A stretch of 64,000 nucleotides of DNA from Chloroflexota bacterium (GCA_005880945.1 VBIU01000086.1:1-64000); one strand, 5' to 3'. Positions 1 through 9,134 are shown, numbered from the stretch's first letter. Notes: generated from the sequence alone by a model not told the origin. Made by a program: numbers and translations.

Positions 1-302
1 TTGAACAGCGAGATAACGGCTATTGGATTCATGGTACTCATGTCTCGCTCGATTCGGTTGTATATCGCCGCATGCCGGAGGGCCGGCTTCGACGCAGCGC
101 GCGGCGCGAGCAGCGTCGGTGCAGTGGCCGCACCTGCCGACCGGCCGGACGCGGAGCCCGTCGAAGCGCGACGAATGATGAACAGCCTGGTCTTCCTGCC
201 CGCATACCCGGAGCTGCCGGTCGGTTCTCTCGCGCGACTGGCAGCGGCGGCCGCGCCTACGACGCTGATGAACCCGCGCGTTGCGCCGCGGCTGCGGCGA
301 GC
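1..302. other. Unassigned leading segment
   Basis: About 300 bases precede the first recognisable gene. A frame stays open through the segment on the + strand, but its translation is Ala/Arg-rich, matches no family I know, and overlaps the start of the dehydrogenase gene in another frame. The dehydrogenase frame is also open upstream to position 72, with a similarly low-complexity translation. I see no hairpin, repeat or convincing promoter. It may be a spacer or the tail of a gene outside the window. Confidence 0.4.
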
Positions 303-1805
303 ATGACCGCTCAGAGAGACGGCGCATGGGACAGTCTCAACCGTCGCACCTTCGACCTGCTGGTCATCGGCGCCGGCATCATCGGCAGCCGCATCGCCTA
401 CGAGGCCGCGCATGCAGGGCTCAAAGTGGCGCTGGTCGACGCGGGCGACTTCGGTGGTGCCAGCTCGAGCGGCTCATCAAAGCTCGTCCACGGTGGGTTC
501 AGATACCTGCCGATGGGCGACCTCGGCCTGGTTTGGGAATCGCAGCGCGAGCGCAGAGCTCTCATGTCGCACGTCGCGCCTCAGCACGTGCACCGCATGC
601 CGATGGTCCTGGCCGCATACCGAGGCGGCCCTACAGGCCCCGCGATGGCGGGAGCCGGAGTTCTCGCTTACGGCGCGCTGTGCGGTTTCCGCGGCACAGG
701 GGTCGGCCTGGTCGGCGCTCGAGGCGCACAGCGGCTTGTCCCTTCGCTGCGTACCGACGGACTCACCGTGTGCGGCCTCTTCGACGAAGGCCAGACCAAT
801 GACGCGCGGCTCGTGTTCGCGACAGTCGCCGCGGCCGTCGACCTCGGCGTGATCGCCCTCAACCACGCACGTGTCACCGACATTGCGTTTCGACCCGGCC
901 GGCCGGCAATCGCTTCGGTTCGCGGCTCAGTGGGCGAGGGGCTCGTCGAGGTCGGATTCAAGCACGTCGTCAACGCCGCCGGCGCGTGGGTCGACAGCGT
1001 CCGGCGATTGGAGGACCCGTTTTGCGACCCGGTGGCACGCCTGAGCAAAGGCGTCCATCTCCTGCTCGACGCCGCGCCGGAATGGCGGGCTGGGCTGATC
1101 GTGCCAGTCGAGGACGGGCGGGTCGCCATGGCGATTCCGTGGCAGGGCATGCTCATGCTCGGCACCACGGACACGGCCTACGAAGGCGACCCAGGTGGTT
1201 GCTCTGTCAGCGATAGCGACGTCGCGCAGGTGCTTGCCGAAGCATCAGTCGCCCTTCCGGGCGACATGCTCCAACGCGAAGCTGTGCGCTTCTCATTCGC
1301 GGGCCTGCGGGTCCTTCCCATAGGGGAAGGCTCGACCGCCAGCGCCCACCGCGAGCACCTGGTGAGCACCGGACCTCACGGCATGGTGTCGATCGCCGGC
1401 GGCAAGCTCACAACCCACCGGCGGATCGCTCTCGACGTCCTCCGCAGGATCCCCGAACCGGGGCTGGCGGGAGTTCGGCTGGTCGACGACGCACTGCCCG
1501 AAGCGGCCGGCGGCCTCGAGGATTTCGATGGCGACATCGATCCCGGTGTCGCTCTGCACCTGGCTCAGATTTACGGTTGCGACTCGTTCGAGGTGCTGGG
1601 GCAGCGGCGGCGGCATGCGAACGCCATGGAGCGGATCCATCCCGATGGCCCCGATGTCTGGGCCCAGGCCTATCACGCCGTGGAGCGCGAGTGGGCGACG
1701 ACGGTCGAAGACGTCGTGCGGCGCCGCACAACGCTCGCGGTGCGCGGGCTCGCTTCTGCCGCTGTTCGGGCGCGGATCGCGGAGGCGATCAACGCGGTCG
1801 ATTGA
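303..1805 (+). CDS. glpD: FAD-dependent glycerol-3-phosphate dehydrogenase
   Basis: Predicted to oxidise sn-glycerol-3-phosphate to dihydroxyacetone phosphate at the membrane, passing electrons to quinone. The 500-residue product starts with a dinucleotide-binding fold (VIGAGIIGSRIAYEAA, about residues 18-33), followed by the family pattern GASSSGSSKLVHGGFRYL around the FAD site. A second conserved block (MVSIAGGKLTTHRRIA) lies near residue 370, and a C-terminal DAO_C-like helical region follows. The frame is open upstream to position 72, but that extension is low-complexity, so I start at ATG 303, just before the conserved fold. No strong Shine-Dalgarno is visible. No glycerol kinase or facilitator lies nearby, so the gene appears to stand alone. 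Its convergent neighbour ends 6 bases away. Confidence 0.9.
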   Translation: MTAQRDGAWDSLNRRTFDLLVIGAGIIGSRIAYEAAHAGLKVALVDAGDFGGASSSGSSKLVHGGFRYLPMGDLGLVWESQRERRALMSHVAPQHVHRMPMVLAAYRGGPTGPAMAGAGVLAYGALCGFRGTGVGLVGARGAQRLVPSLRTDGLTVCGLFDEGQTNDARLVFATVAAAVDLGVIALNHARVTDIAFRPGRPAIASVRGSVGEGLVEVGFKHVVNAAGAWVDSVRRLEDPFCDPVARLSKGVHLLLDAAPEWRAGLIVPVEDGRVAMAIPWQGMLMLGTTDTAYEGDPGGCSVSDSDVAQVLAEASVALPGDMLQREAVRFSFAGLRVLPIGEGSTASAHREHLVSTGPHGMVSIAGGKLTTHRRIALDVLRRIPEPGLAGVRLVDDALPEAAGGLEDFDGDIDPGVALHLAQIYGCDSFEVLGQRRRHANAMERIHPDGPDVWAQAYHAVEREWATTVEDVVRRRTTLAVRGLASAAVRARIAEAINAVD

Positions 1806-1811
1806 TGGCGC

Positions 1812-2750
1812 TCAGCTGCTACTGGATGCCCGGGCGGCTGCACGCGGGTTGGGCAGCGGCGTCAGGGTTCGCTCGACCTGGTCGCGAAGGTGCTCGAAGT
1901 TCGGCGGCAGCGAGATGCGCTCGCCGAGGTGCTCTAGAGGTTCATCGGTGGTGAATCCCGGTCCCAGAGTCGCAATCTCGAAGAGCACTCCGCTTGGCTC
2001 TCGAAAATAGAGCGACTTGAAGTAGAAGCGGTCGATGATCGGCGTCGGCCGCGCGCCTGCCGCGACGACCTTGTCGTGCCAGGCTGGGTGATCCTCGATG
2101 GTCGACGACCAGGCGACGTGGTGGACGGTCCCGGCGCCGCCAACCCCGCGTGTCTGGGGGGCGTCGTCGTAGATATAGAAGGAGCCGCGGCGCTCGCCGC
2201 GCGACTCGTACTGGCCGGCTCCGATGTTTCGGAAGCCAAGCACGTCTTCGAGAAGAGAGCTGCTGCGTTCAGGGGCATTCGAATAAGCGCGCACGCCCGC
2301 GAAACCCTGCAGGGCGAGGTCACGGGAAATCTCCGGGTGGTCGGCGATCAGCGGGGAGTCGGCGACGTCGCTGACCATCAGCTCCAGCCCCAGGCCTTCG
2401 GGGTCCGCGAATCTCAGCCTGTCCTCGGCTCGTTCGGACTCGACGCCGGCGCTCGCCAGCCTCTGCGCCCAGAAATCGAGCGCTTTTTCCGAACCGACCC
2501 GGAACGTGATGCGGTGGATCATTCCAGCGCCGGCGCGCCCGGGCATCACGCCCGGATATTCGAAGAAGGTCATATCCGCCCCGGCGCTCGCGTTCTCGTC
2601 CGCATAGAAAAGGTGATAGACGGTGGGATCGTCCTGGTTCACCGTTTTCTTCACCAGTCGAAGGCCCATCACGCCGGCGTAGAAGGCCACGTTCCTGGGC
2701 GCGTCCGCCGTGATGGACGAGATGTGGTGGATTCCGTCGAGCTCTTTCAT
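1812..2750 (-). CDS. VOC-family ring-cleaving dioxygenase-like protein
   Basis: A 312-residue two-module vicinal-oxygen-chelate protein of the MhqO/PcpA-like group, annotated in other genomes as ring-cleaving dioxygenases or glyoxalase-like proteins. It opens with GIHHISSITADAPRNVAFY, where the first metal-ligand His is visible. A second module begins near residue 145 (GFAGVRAYSNAPERSSSLLE), and the late segment with FREPSGVLFEIATLGPGF carries the expected Glu ligand. Such proteins cleave hydroquinone- or catechol-type rings or detoxify quinones; the substrate here is unknown. GTG 2753 and ATG 2750 are adjacent starts, and I prefer the ATG. It stands alone, convergent with glpD. Confidence 0.85.
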   Translation of the reverse strand: MKELDGIHHISSITADAPRNVAFYAGVMGLRLVKKTVNQDDPTVYHLFYADENASAGADMTFFEYPGVMPGRAGAGMIHRITFRVGSEKALDFWAQRLASAGVESERAEDRLRFADPEGLGLELMVSDVADSPLIADHPEISRDLALQGFAGVRAYSNAPERSSSLLEDVLGFRNIGAGQYESRGERRGSFYIYDDAPQTRGVGGAGTVHHVAWSSTIEDHPAWHDKVVAAGARPTPIIDRFYFKSLYFREPSGVLFEIATLGPGFTTDEPLEHLGERISLPPNFEHLRDQVERTLTPLPNPRAAARASSSS

Positions 2751-2808
2751 CACCTGATAAAAACCTGGGACGGCTGGGATTTTGTTCCGCCGGTTCGCGC
2801 TTAGGGGC

Positions 2809-3444
2809 TTAGCTCCGCTTGATCACGATGACTGAGATCTCGTCCGCGGCCCTGTCGATGCGGTCGGCCGAGTTCTTCAGGTGGCGATAGATCTCCCTCG
2901 CCTTCAGGATCTGATTCATCTCCGCCTTGCTGTCGAACAGCTGACCGACCGCCTGGTGATAGAGGCTGTCGATCCGGTTCTCCGACCGCTTCGCGCGGAC
3001 TGCGTGCTCGGCGGCCACGCCGGGATGGTCCAGCAGCTCACCGACCGCGGCGCTGATGTGTCGGGCCCCCTCGGTGAGGACCTTCGTCATCTCGCTCATC
3101 CCCTCGGGCGGTCCGATCCTGTACATCGCGAGCTCGACAGCGGTTTCGTTGGCCGCGTCGAGGATGTCGTCGATGGCGCGCGATAGCGCGAACAGGTCCT
3201 CGCGGTCGAACGGCGTCGCATACGTATGCAGCAGCTCATCGATCAGGACCCGCCGCGCCGCGTCGCCTTGCCGCTCGATCTCTTTCAGCTGTTCCACCAG
3301 CTCGGGATTGCCGTTGGCCTCGCGCCCGAACTTCTCCAGGACCAGAAGCGCCCTGACGGTGAGCTCAGCCTGCTTGCTCAAGAGCTCGACGAACCGGCGA
3401 TCGTTCGACCTGGTCAATGCCTTGAACGTGCGGCCGATGCTCAT
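2809..3444 (-). CDS. DUF47 / PhoU-like phosphate transport regulator
   Basis: A 211-residue, all-helical protein of the DUF47 (Pit accessory, PhoU-like) family. It is rich in Glu, Arg and Leu heptads. The family blocks REDLFALSRAIDDILDAANETA and the C-terminal LKNSADRIDRAADEIS, which form the PhoU-like metal-binding bundle, are both present. DUF47 proteins sit beside PiT transporters and are thought to regulate low-affinity phosphate uptake. Here the ATG overlaps the stop of the upstream PiT gene by 4 bases (3441-3444), indicating translational coupling and supporting the assignment. It is cytoplasmic, with no signal peptide. Confidence 0.92.
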   Translation of the reverse strand: MSIGRTFKALTRSNDRRFVELLSKQAELTVRALLVLEKFGREANGNPELVEQLKEIERQGDAARRVLIDELLHTYATPFDREDLFALSRAIDDILDAANETAVELAMYRIGPPEGMSEMTKVLTEGARHISAAVGELLDHPGVAAEHAVRAKRSENRIDSLYHQAVGQLFDSKAEMNQILKAREIYRHLKNSADRIDRAADEISVIVIKRS

Positions 3445-4457
3445 GGAGTGATGCCCAGAGCGCGGAACGCGAGGTGAAGCGCACCGGCCAGGATCAGCGC
3501 CAACGGCAGCGTCAAGAGCCAGCTGCCCAGCATCTCGCGGACGATCCCCCAGCGGACCGATGACGCGCGCAGCGCCGCGCCCACGCCGACCAGACCTCCG
3601 TCGATGGTCTGCGTCATGCTAACGGGCGCTCCGGCCACGGCCAACGCCGCGACCACACTTCCTGACGCGAGCTGCTGCGAGAGCGCTTGCATGGGACGCA
3701 CTTTGAGGACGCCGAGTCCGACGCGACCAGCGACCCGCGATCCTCCGATGAGTGCGCCGACGTAGAAGGAGACGAATGCGCCAATGATAGGCGCCGCCCC
3801 GAAAAAGGCCACCAGCTGGCCGTGATTTGGAAACGACATGCCCACCGCGATCAGACCGACGGTCTTCTCCATGTCGTTGGCCCCATAAGCGAATGCCTGG
3901 ATCGCCGCTGTGAGGAACTGGAACCTCGCGACCGCGAGCAGCGATGCGTGAGGGCGGTTGCCAAGCACGCGCCGCGTCGCGCCGTACACGATCAGCGCCA
4001 GGGCGCCGCCGCCCAACACAGACACGGGCATCCCGACGAGGACGCGAGCCACGCCGGACCAGTGGATGTCACTCTCGTCACCGCCGGCGAGCACCCAGCC
4101 CAGCATCGATCCGACCAGCGCGAGCGTCATGCTCGTCGGGATCCCGAACGACACGGAGAGCAGCACCACGCAAAGCGGCGCCAGCGTGATCAGGATGTAG
4201 CTGAGCTCGCCCTGCCCCCGCAAGTCGATCACATTGGTGCCTACGGTCTGGGCGACGGCCGTGCCGAGCGCAAGCGGTCCTGCCAGACAGACCAGCAGAA
4301 GCAGCGCGGCCGCCCGCGGGCTGATGACCCGGCCGGACGTGAACGATGCCATCAGGTTGCCACCGTCGTTGAAGCCGGAGACGAGGCCGAACATCGAGGC
4401 GGCGATCAAGGGTGCGACCGCCTCCAGATTCAAGCTCCGAAGTCTACCCCCGCGCAA
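3441..4457 (-). CDS. pit: PiT-family inorganic phosphate transporter
   Basis: An integral membrane phosphate permease of 338 residues with about ten hydrophobic segments. Both halves of the inverted PiT repeat are visible: GLVSGFNDGGNLMASF near the N-terminus (the usual GFNDxAN motif) and AYGANDMEKTVGLIAVG around residue 190 (the GANDxxxxxG motif). PiT proteins use H+ or Na+ to take up metal-phosphate or phosphate at low affinity. I use TTG 4457 because a GAGGA sequence sits about 9 bases upstream; TTG 4433 is an alternative. It forms an operon with the DUF47 regulator. Its start overlaps or abuts the start region of the divergent carboxypeptidase, so promoters must be embedded in coding sequence. 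Confidence 0.9.
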   Translation of the reverse strand: MRGGRLRSLNLEAVAPLIAASMFGLVSGFNDGGNLMASFTSGRVISPRAAALLLLVCLAGPLALGTAVAQTVGTNVIDLRGQGELSYILITLAPLCVVLLSVSFGIPTSMTLALVGSMLGWVLAGGDESDIHWSGVARVLVGMPVSVLGGGALALIVYGATRRVLGNRPHASLLAVARFQFLTAAIQAFAYGANDMEKTVGLIAVGMSFPNHGQLVAFFGAAPIIGAFVSFYVGALIGGSRVAGRVGLGVLKVRPMQALSQQLASGSVVAALAVAGAPVSMTQTIDGGLVGVGAALRASSVRWGIVREMLGSWLLTLPLALILAGALHLAFRALGITP

Positions 4458-4492
4458 GGCCGTGTTCCTCGAGTCCTCATCATGTTTGCGTC

Positions 4493-5689
4493 TTGTGGTG
4501 GAAGCTCGCCGCCGGTTTCGTGGCGCTCGTCACAGCGCTGGGCGCCTTCAACTACTTCCGGCCGATTCCAGCGGTTTCGCCGACCGCTTCCCTTCCTGTG
4601 CAGGAGACTGTGCCCGGCACGATGCCCACGATCCCGTGGCCCACCACGGGGTCGGCGGTTGTCGGCGTCTCGGGCCTCGGCTTGATCGCGAGCTCGGAGA
4701 ACGAGAAGCCGCTTGCCGCGGCGAGCGTGACCAAGGTCATGACGGCTCTGATCGTCCTTACGGACAAGCCGCTGCAGAAGGACGAGCCAGGACCGTCCAT
4801 AACGATCACCGACGCAGACGTTCAGTCTTATCAGGCCGATCTGGCGGAGAAACAATCGGTGGTCGAGGTCCAGGTTGGCGAGCAGCTGACTGAATTCGAG
4901 CTCCTCGAGGGCCTGCTCATACCCTCCGCGAACAACTTCGCCGAGACGCTTGCGCGATGGGACGCGGGCTCGATCGACAGGTTCGTGGTGGCGATGAACA
5001 AGCGGGCATCCGACCTCCATCTCACGCATACGACCTTCGCCGACACCAGCGGAGCCTCCCCCGAAAGCGTGAGCACCCCGGGCGATCTCATGGCGCTGGG
5101 CATGGAGGCGATGAGGCTCGAGGTCTTCGCCCAGATCGTGGCCATGCCGCAAGCCGACCTGCCGATCGCCAAGACCGTGTACAACGTCGACGGCGTGCTC
5201 GGCCAGAGCGGGATCATCGGGATCAAGACCGGCTCGGGCCTGGCGGAGGGCGCCAACTTCCTATTCGCGGCTGCGGCGCAGGTGGACGGGCACCCGCTCA
5301 CCCTCTTCGGGTGCGTCATGGGTCAGCCGAGTCTGGCGCGGGCGTTTGCGGCGGCCAAGAGCCTCATCGCGTCGATGAAGTCAAACCTGCACGTGCGGCG
5401 GGTGATCGCGAGGAACCAGGCCGTCGCGAGCTACGTCACACCATGGGGCGGCCAGTCCGACCTCGTCTCGACGGTCGACGTCGACCTGGCCGAATGGCCG
5501 GGGATGATCCTGCGCCAGCGCCTGGATGCCTCCACGCTCACAGTCGACAAGCCGCTGGCCGCAGGCACGCGCGAGGGCAGCGAGCACCTGTCGATCGGCG
5601 ACTATTCGCTGGACGTGGAGCTGGTGACCGGAAGCCCGCTCTACCCGCCGGGTAGGCTGTGGAGACTGACGCGGATCAATTTCCTATGA
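4493..5689 (+). CDS. D-alanyl-D-alanine carboxypeptidase (peptidase S11)
   Basis: A penicillin-binding-protein-type serine peptidase predicted to trim the terminal D-Ala of peptidoglycan stem peptides outside the membrane. All three active-site motifs are present: SVTK (SxxK, in AAASVTKVMTAL), SAN (SxN, in LIPSANNFAETLA) and KTG (in IGIKTGSGLAEG). An N-terminal hydrophobic segment (LAAGFVALVTALGAFNYF) acts as a signal or anchor. The C-terminal quarter is beta-rich, as in DacA/DacB relatives. The start is uncertain. TTG 4493 places the signal anchor at the N-terminus; the open frame reaches 4412 but would overlap the divergent pit gene. Length is about 398 residues. Confidence 0.88.
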   Translation: MWWKLAAGFVALVTALGAFNYFRPIPAVSPTASLPVQETVPGTMPTIPWPTTGSAVVGVSGLGLIASSENEKPLAAASVTKVMTALIVLTDKPLQKDEPGPSITITDADVQSYQADLAEKQSVVEVQVGEQLTEFELLEGLLIPSANNFAETLARWDAGSIDRFVVAMNKRASDLHLTHTTFADTSGASPESVSTPGDLMALGMEAMRLEVFAQIVAMPQADLPIAKTVYNVDGVLGQSGIIGIKTGSGLAEGANFLFAAAAQVDGHPLTLFGCVMGQPSLARAFAAAKSLIASMKSNLHVRRVIARNQAVASYVTPWGGQSDLVSTVDVDLAEWPGMILRQRLDASTLTVDKPLAAGTREGSEHLSIGDYSLDVELVTGSPLYPPGRLWRLTRINFL

Positions 5690-5720
5690 TCGCTCTGACA
5701 GAGCGCTCGAACGAGGTCTG

Positions 5721-6326
5721 ATGGCATTCATCTCGCGTGGGTTCCGTGGCAAGAGGCGCGATACAGCAAGCGGCTCGCGTGTCCCTCCCGGTCAACACGT
5801 GGTCGACGACTTCCCCGTGCTCTCCGCCGGTCCGACTCCCCGGGTGCCGCTGTCGGAGTGGAGCTTCTCGATCGTGGGAGAGCTCGATGAGCCGAAGACC
5901 TGGACCTGGGACGAGTTCCGAAGGCTGCCGAGCGAAACCGTCAGTGTGGACATCCACTGCGTCACCAAGTGGTCCAAGCTCGACACCTCGTGGACCGGCG
6001 TGTCCGTGGAGACCATCCTGGAGGGGGTCGAGACGGCCGCGGACTATGCGGTGGCGTACTGCGATGGGGGGTACACGACCAATCTCCCGGTCGACGACCT
6101 GAGGGGGCGGCAGGCGTGGATAGCGTTCGAGTACGACGGCCAGCCGCTCGACCCCGAGCACGGAGGGCCCGCACGGTTGCTGGTCCCACACCTCTATCTG
6201 TGGAAGAGCGCCAAGTGGGTGCGCGGCATCTCGCTGCAGGCCGAGGACGAGCCGGGGTTCTGGGAATCCAACGGGTATCACAACCGGGGCGACCCATGGC
6301 GCGAGCAGCGGTACTGGGGCGATTGA
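5721..6326 (+). CDS. Sulfite oxidase-like molybdopterin oxidoreductase (soluble)
   Basis: A 201-residue single-domain protein of the sulfite-oxidase (Oxidored_molyb) fold. The Cys of VDIHCVTKWSKLD (about residue 80) matches the molybdenum-ligating Cys. The blocks AWIAFEYDGQPLDPEHGGPARLLVPHLYLWKSAKWVRGI and GYHNRGDPW are hallmarks of this family. No dimerisation domain, heme domain or signal peptide is present, so it probably works in the cytoplasm. It overlaps the next gene, a flavin reductase, by 31 bases, so the reductase likely supplies or drains electrons. The substrate is unknown; methionine sulfoxide or another S/N-oxide is possible by analogy with MsrP. Confidence 0.88.
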   Translation: MAFISRGFRGKRRDTASGSRVPPGQHVVDDFPVLSAGPTPRVPLSEWSFSIVGELDEPKTWTWDEFRRLPSETVSVDIHCVTKWSKLDTSWTGVSVETILEGVETAADYAVAYCDGGYTTNLPVDDLRGRQAWIAFEYDGQPLDPEHGGPARLLVPHLYLWKSAKWVRGISLQAEDEPGFWESNGYHNRGDPWREQRYWGD

Positions 6327-7048
6327 CCTGGCAGCTCGGCGAGGTGGCCGAGCTGATCCAGGAGACGCCCCGCGTTTCCAGCCTGGTGCTGGACGTCCCC
6401 GATTGGCCCGGCCACCTGGCCGGTCAGCATGTCGACGTTCGCCTGACCGCTGAGGACGGCTATCAGGCCCAGCGGAGCTACTCGATCGCCTCGGCGCCTG
6501 AGTCGGCGCAGGTCACCCTCACGGTGGAGCGTTTGCCGGACGGTGAGGTCTCGCCCTACCTGGTCGGCGAGCTTCGCACCGGTGAGAAGGTCGAGCTTCG
6601 AGGACCCATTGGGGGATATTTCGTCTGGAGGGCGGGCGATGAGCGGCCGTTGCTGCTGATCGGGGGAGGCTCCGGGATCGTGCCGCTCATGGCGATGATC
6701 CGCCACCATGCAGCCACCGCAGCCGCCGCCCCCGTTCGCCTCCTGTATTCATCGCGCTCGATCGAGGACGTCATATATAAGGACGAGCTGGCGCGCCTGA
6801 CCGCCGATGACACGGGGTTGGCGGTCGCCCACACGCTCACACGGTCCCAGCCCGCTGGCTGGGAGGGATACTCGCGAAGGATCGACGGGGAGATGGTGGC
6901 CGAGGTCGCCTGGCCCAAAAAGGATGCCCCGGCGGTGTTCATCTGTGGACCGACGGCGTTTGTCGAGACGGCATCAAGCCTGCTGGTGGAGTCCGGCTAC
7001 GACCCGGCCTGGATCAGGACTGAGCGGTTTGGAGCCACAGGAGGATGA
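6296..7048 (+). CDS. FAD-binding ferredoxin reductase-type oxidoreductase
   Basis: A 250-residue reductase with an FAD-binding beta-barrel (RSYSIASAPES, the RxYS FAD motif; GPIGGYFVW) and an NAD(P)-binding domain (LLIGGGSGIVPLMAMIR). The final ICGPTAFVETASSLL loop is the conserved CGP motif. No [2Fe-2S] domain follows, so it is the bare two-domain form. ATG 6296 lies inside the preceding sulfite-oxidase-like gene; TTG 6323 at that gene's stop is an alternative start. The overlap at both ends (4 bases with the DUF6510 gene) makes a tight three-gene operon. This reductase is the likely electron partner of the molybdoenzyme. Confidence 0.88.
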   Translation: MARAAVLGRLTWQLGEVAELIQETPRVSSLVLDVPDWPGHLAGQHVDVRLTAEDGYQAQRSYSIASAPESAQVTLTVERLPDGEVSPYLVGELRTGEKVELRGPIGGYFVWRAGDERPLLLIGGGSGIVPLMAMIRHHAATAAAAPVRLLYSSRSIEDVIYKDELARLTADDTGLAVAHTLTRSQPAGWEGYSRRIDGEMVAEVAWPKKDAPAVFICGPTAFVETASSLLVESGYDPAWIRTERFGATGG

Positions 7049-7317
7049 CCATGCGGCAATCGGATCTGAAGCTCGACGGCAATGCAATCGCCGGGCTCCT
7101 GCGCGAGATCTTCACGATGGAGATGACCAACGCCGAGAGCACCTGCGCGGGGTGTGGCAAGGTTCACGCGGTCGGCCGAGTCGACGTGTATCTGAACGCG
7201 CCCGGGGTGGTGGTGCGATGCCCGGCCTGTGAGCAGGTGCTGATGCGAATCGTCCGCGGACGCGGCAGATACTGGATCGACCTGACCGGCACGCGCTGCC
7301 TCGAGTTCAAAGAATAG
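7045..7317 (+). CDS. DUF6510 zinc-ribbon protein
   Basis: A 90-residue small protein with two CxxC pairs (Cys34/Cys37 and Cys59/Cys62) spaced as in a zinc ribbon. They are separated by a beta strand and followed by RGRGRYWIDLTGTRCLEF. The overall pattern fits DUF6510, a family found with sulfite-oxidase-like and FAD reductase genes in actinobacteria-like genomes. Its ATG overlaps the end of the reductase gene. The role is unknown. A redox or assembly accessory for the molybdoenzyme is an inference from gene order only. Confidence 0.8.
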   Translation: MTMRQSDLKLDGNAIAGLLREIFTMEMTNAESTCAGCGKVHAVGRVDVYLNAPGVVVRCPACEQVLMRIVRGRGRYWIDLTGTRCLEFKE

Positions 7318-7321
7318 GTTT

Positions 7322-7395
7322 CCCTCTCCCCTCGAGGGGAGCGATCAATAGGGCCCATCCTTACCGCCGCTTGCGCGCAGGGTTGGGGAGAGGGG
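7322..7395. repeat. Intergenic palindromic repeat, copy 1 (with core)
   Basis: The copy begins with CCCTCTCCCC at 7322-7331, a TCGA loop and GGGGAG. It continues into a core at 7354-7382 starting CCCATCCTTACCGCCGC and closes with GGGGAGAGGG at 7385-7394, which is complementary to the first arm. The same element recurs at 23727-23805 with a nearly identical core. It sits just after the DUF6510 gene and may also act as a transcript 3-prime structure. The rest of the gap, to 7540, holds nothing else I recognise. Confidence 0.75.
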
Positions 7396-7554
7396 CGTTT
7401 GCTGGAGCGCCCTCCAACGACCCGACGGCCGCCCCGGCTCGTTGTTCTAGCTGATAGGGATCTCAAGCCGTGCTCTCGAAGCACGCTCGTCGAAGGCGCG
7501 GCTTGTCGTCCCGTAACCAAGATCGGTAAGCCTGCTTGAAAGGGGGAGGCCACC

Positions 7555-9093
7555 GTGCTTGTGCGCTCGCCGGCGACGCGGTCGGTTCGACCTGGTTCAG
7601 GGCGGCTCCGAGGGGGCTCCGTCCGCACTCGAGACTGGCCCGATGCCCTGGTCCTTCTCGGGCTCCTCGTCCCCGCCAGCTTCGTGCCACTCGCAGCGGC
7701 CGGCGGAGGCGGCACCCTGGTGGTCCCCTACCAGCATTTCTACATAGTCTCAGCGGTGTCGATGGTGGCCGCGATCATTGCCGGGACCCTGGCGCTGGCG
7801 ACGATCCAGATCGGACTCTATCGCGTGCTGTTCCTCTGCCTCGGCTTCATGTCGCTCTGCGCGATCTTCGCCGTGCACGGGCTCACCACCCCTGGAATCC
7901 TCGTCCCCAATCTCTTCCAGGAATACTCAGGAAGCGCTGTGGCCGTCTCGGCCTACCTGAGCCTGGCGGTCCCCGCGCTCTTTTTCGCCACCAGCTATCT
8001 GCCGGGCCTGGCACGGCTAGAAAGGAGCCTCCCGTTCTGGCCCGCCGGCTGGCTCGTCCTGTTAGTCGTGATCGGCCTCGCCGCCTACGCCGGTGTGGCC
8101 ATCTACCGCACCTGGTTGATCGCGCAGCTGCCGCTCACACAACCCGCGTACAGCACCGGGATGGCGATCCTCAGCATCGGCCTGTTCTTCTTCGCGGCCA
8201 TGCGCCAGGCACGCATCTACCGAAGGGCGCGCCTCGCCAGCCAGGCGTTCCTTCTCGCCGCCTTCGTGCTGCTGGCGGACGCCGCCGCTGCGATGGTGGT
8301 TTTCCAGACGTGGACCGTCGGCTGGTGGTACTACCACCTGCTGATGCTGGCGGCGGTGGCCCTCGCTCTGTATGCGTTGATAGTCGAGCGCTCGCGCGCG
8401 CGATCGTTCAGGTCGGTGGTAGAAACGGCTCTCGAGCTGGAGGTCTCCATCGACGTCGAGGAGCTCGACTTCGAAGTCATCGCGGCGCTGGTGGCGGCGG
8501 TCGAGGTCAAGGATCGCGAGACCCAGGGTCACAATCGCCGGGTCGCGCAGCTGTGCGTGGAGATCGGACGGCAGATGCGGATGACGGCCACTGAGCTGCG
8601 CGTCCTGGCGCGATCCGGCCTGCTCCACGACGTTGGCAAGCTTGGCATCCCGGACGCGATCCTCGAGAAGCATGGACCGCTCGACGAGTCGGAGGCCGCC
8701 CTGATGAAGACGCATCCGGAGATCGGCGTGACGATCCTCAAACGAGGGGGCCACTTCAAGCGCGAGCTGCTCGGCGTCCTGTACCACCACGAGCGGATGG
8801 ACGGGAGCGGGTATCCGCACGGCCTGGTCGCCGATTCGATTCCGATCGAGGCGCGAATCGTCGCCGTCGCCGACACCTATGACGTGCTCACCACGGATCG
8901 GCCGTACCGGCAAGCGTGCGGTGCCAAGGAAGCCCGGCGGGTCGTCCAGGAAGAGGCCGGAAGCCATCTCGATGTGCAGGTGGTGGCTGCACTCATGCAG
9001 GCCCTCGACCGGCAATCGATATTTCCTGGTTCGTCGCGCAAGAATCCCAACTCGTCCTTGAAGCCCACCGGTAAGGTCAGGCGCCTGGCCTGA
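7555..9093 (+). CDS. Membrane-anchored HD-GYP domain protein
   Basis: A 512-residue protein with about eight N-terminal hydrophobic segments (residues 25-280). A short linker (ALELEVSIDVEELDFEVIAALVAAVEVKD) and an HD-GYP phosphodiesterase domain follow. The HD pair is in LLHDVGKLG (His358-Asp359), and the GYP region reads HHERMDGSGYPHGL (from about residue 411). HD-GYP enzymes hydrolyse cyclic di-GMP; key residues look intact. The membrane part may sense a small molecule or the membrane state. Start GTG 7555 is supported by a strong GGGAGG 5 bases upstream. No GGDEF or other cyclic-di-GMP gene lies nearby, and the gene appears to be monocistronic. Confidence 0.92.
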   Translation: MLVRSPATRSVRPGSGRLRGGSVRTRDWPDALVLLGLLVPASFVPLAAAGGGGTLVVPYQHFYIVSAVSMVAAIIAGTLALATIQIGLYRVLFLCLGFMSLCAIFAVHGLTTPGILVPNLFQEYSGSAVAVSAYLSLAVPALFFATSYLPGLARLERSLPFWPAGWLVLLVVIGLAAYAGVAIYRTWLIAQLPLTQPAYSTGMAILSIGLFFFAAMRQARIYRRARLASQAFLLAAFVLLADAAAAMVVFQTWTVGWWYYHLLMLAAVALALYALIVERSRARSFRSVVETALELEVSIDVEELDFEVIAALVAAVEVKDRETQGHNRRVAQLCVEIGRQMRMTATELRVLARSGLLHDVGKLGIPDAILEKHGPLDESEAALMKTHPEIGVTILKRGGHFKRELLGVLYHHERMDGSGYPHGLVADSIPIEARIVAVADTYDVLTTDRPYRQACGAKEARRVVQEEAGSHLDVQVVAALMQALDRQSIFPGSSRKNPNSSLKPTGKVRRLA

Positions 9094-9134
9094 AAGGGGC
9101 TGGGCGTTGTGCCTGGGCCTGTCACGATTGAGGC

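Noticed and set aside
1-306. 101-codon + strand frame at the left edge
   Set aside because: Low-complexity Ala/Arg-rich translation, overlaps glpD in another frame, and no family match or ribosome site.
7396-7540. Possible tRNA or cyclic-di-GMP riboswitch ahead of the HD-GYP gene
   Set aside because: No cloverleaf and no recognisable riboswitch consensus; only a good ribosome site at 7544-7549.
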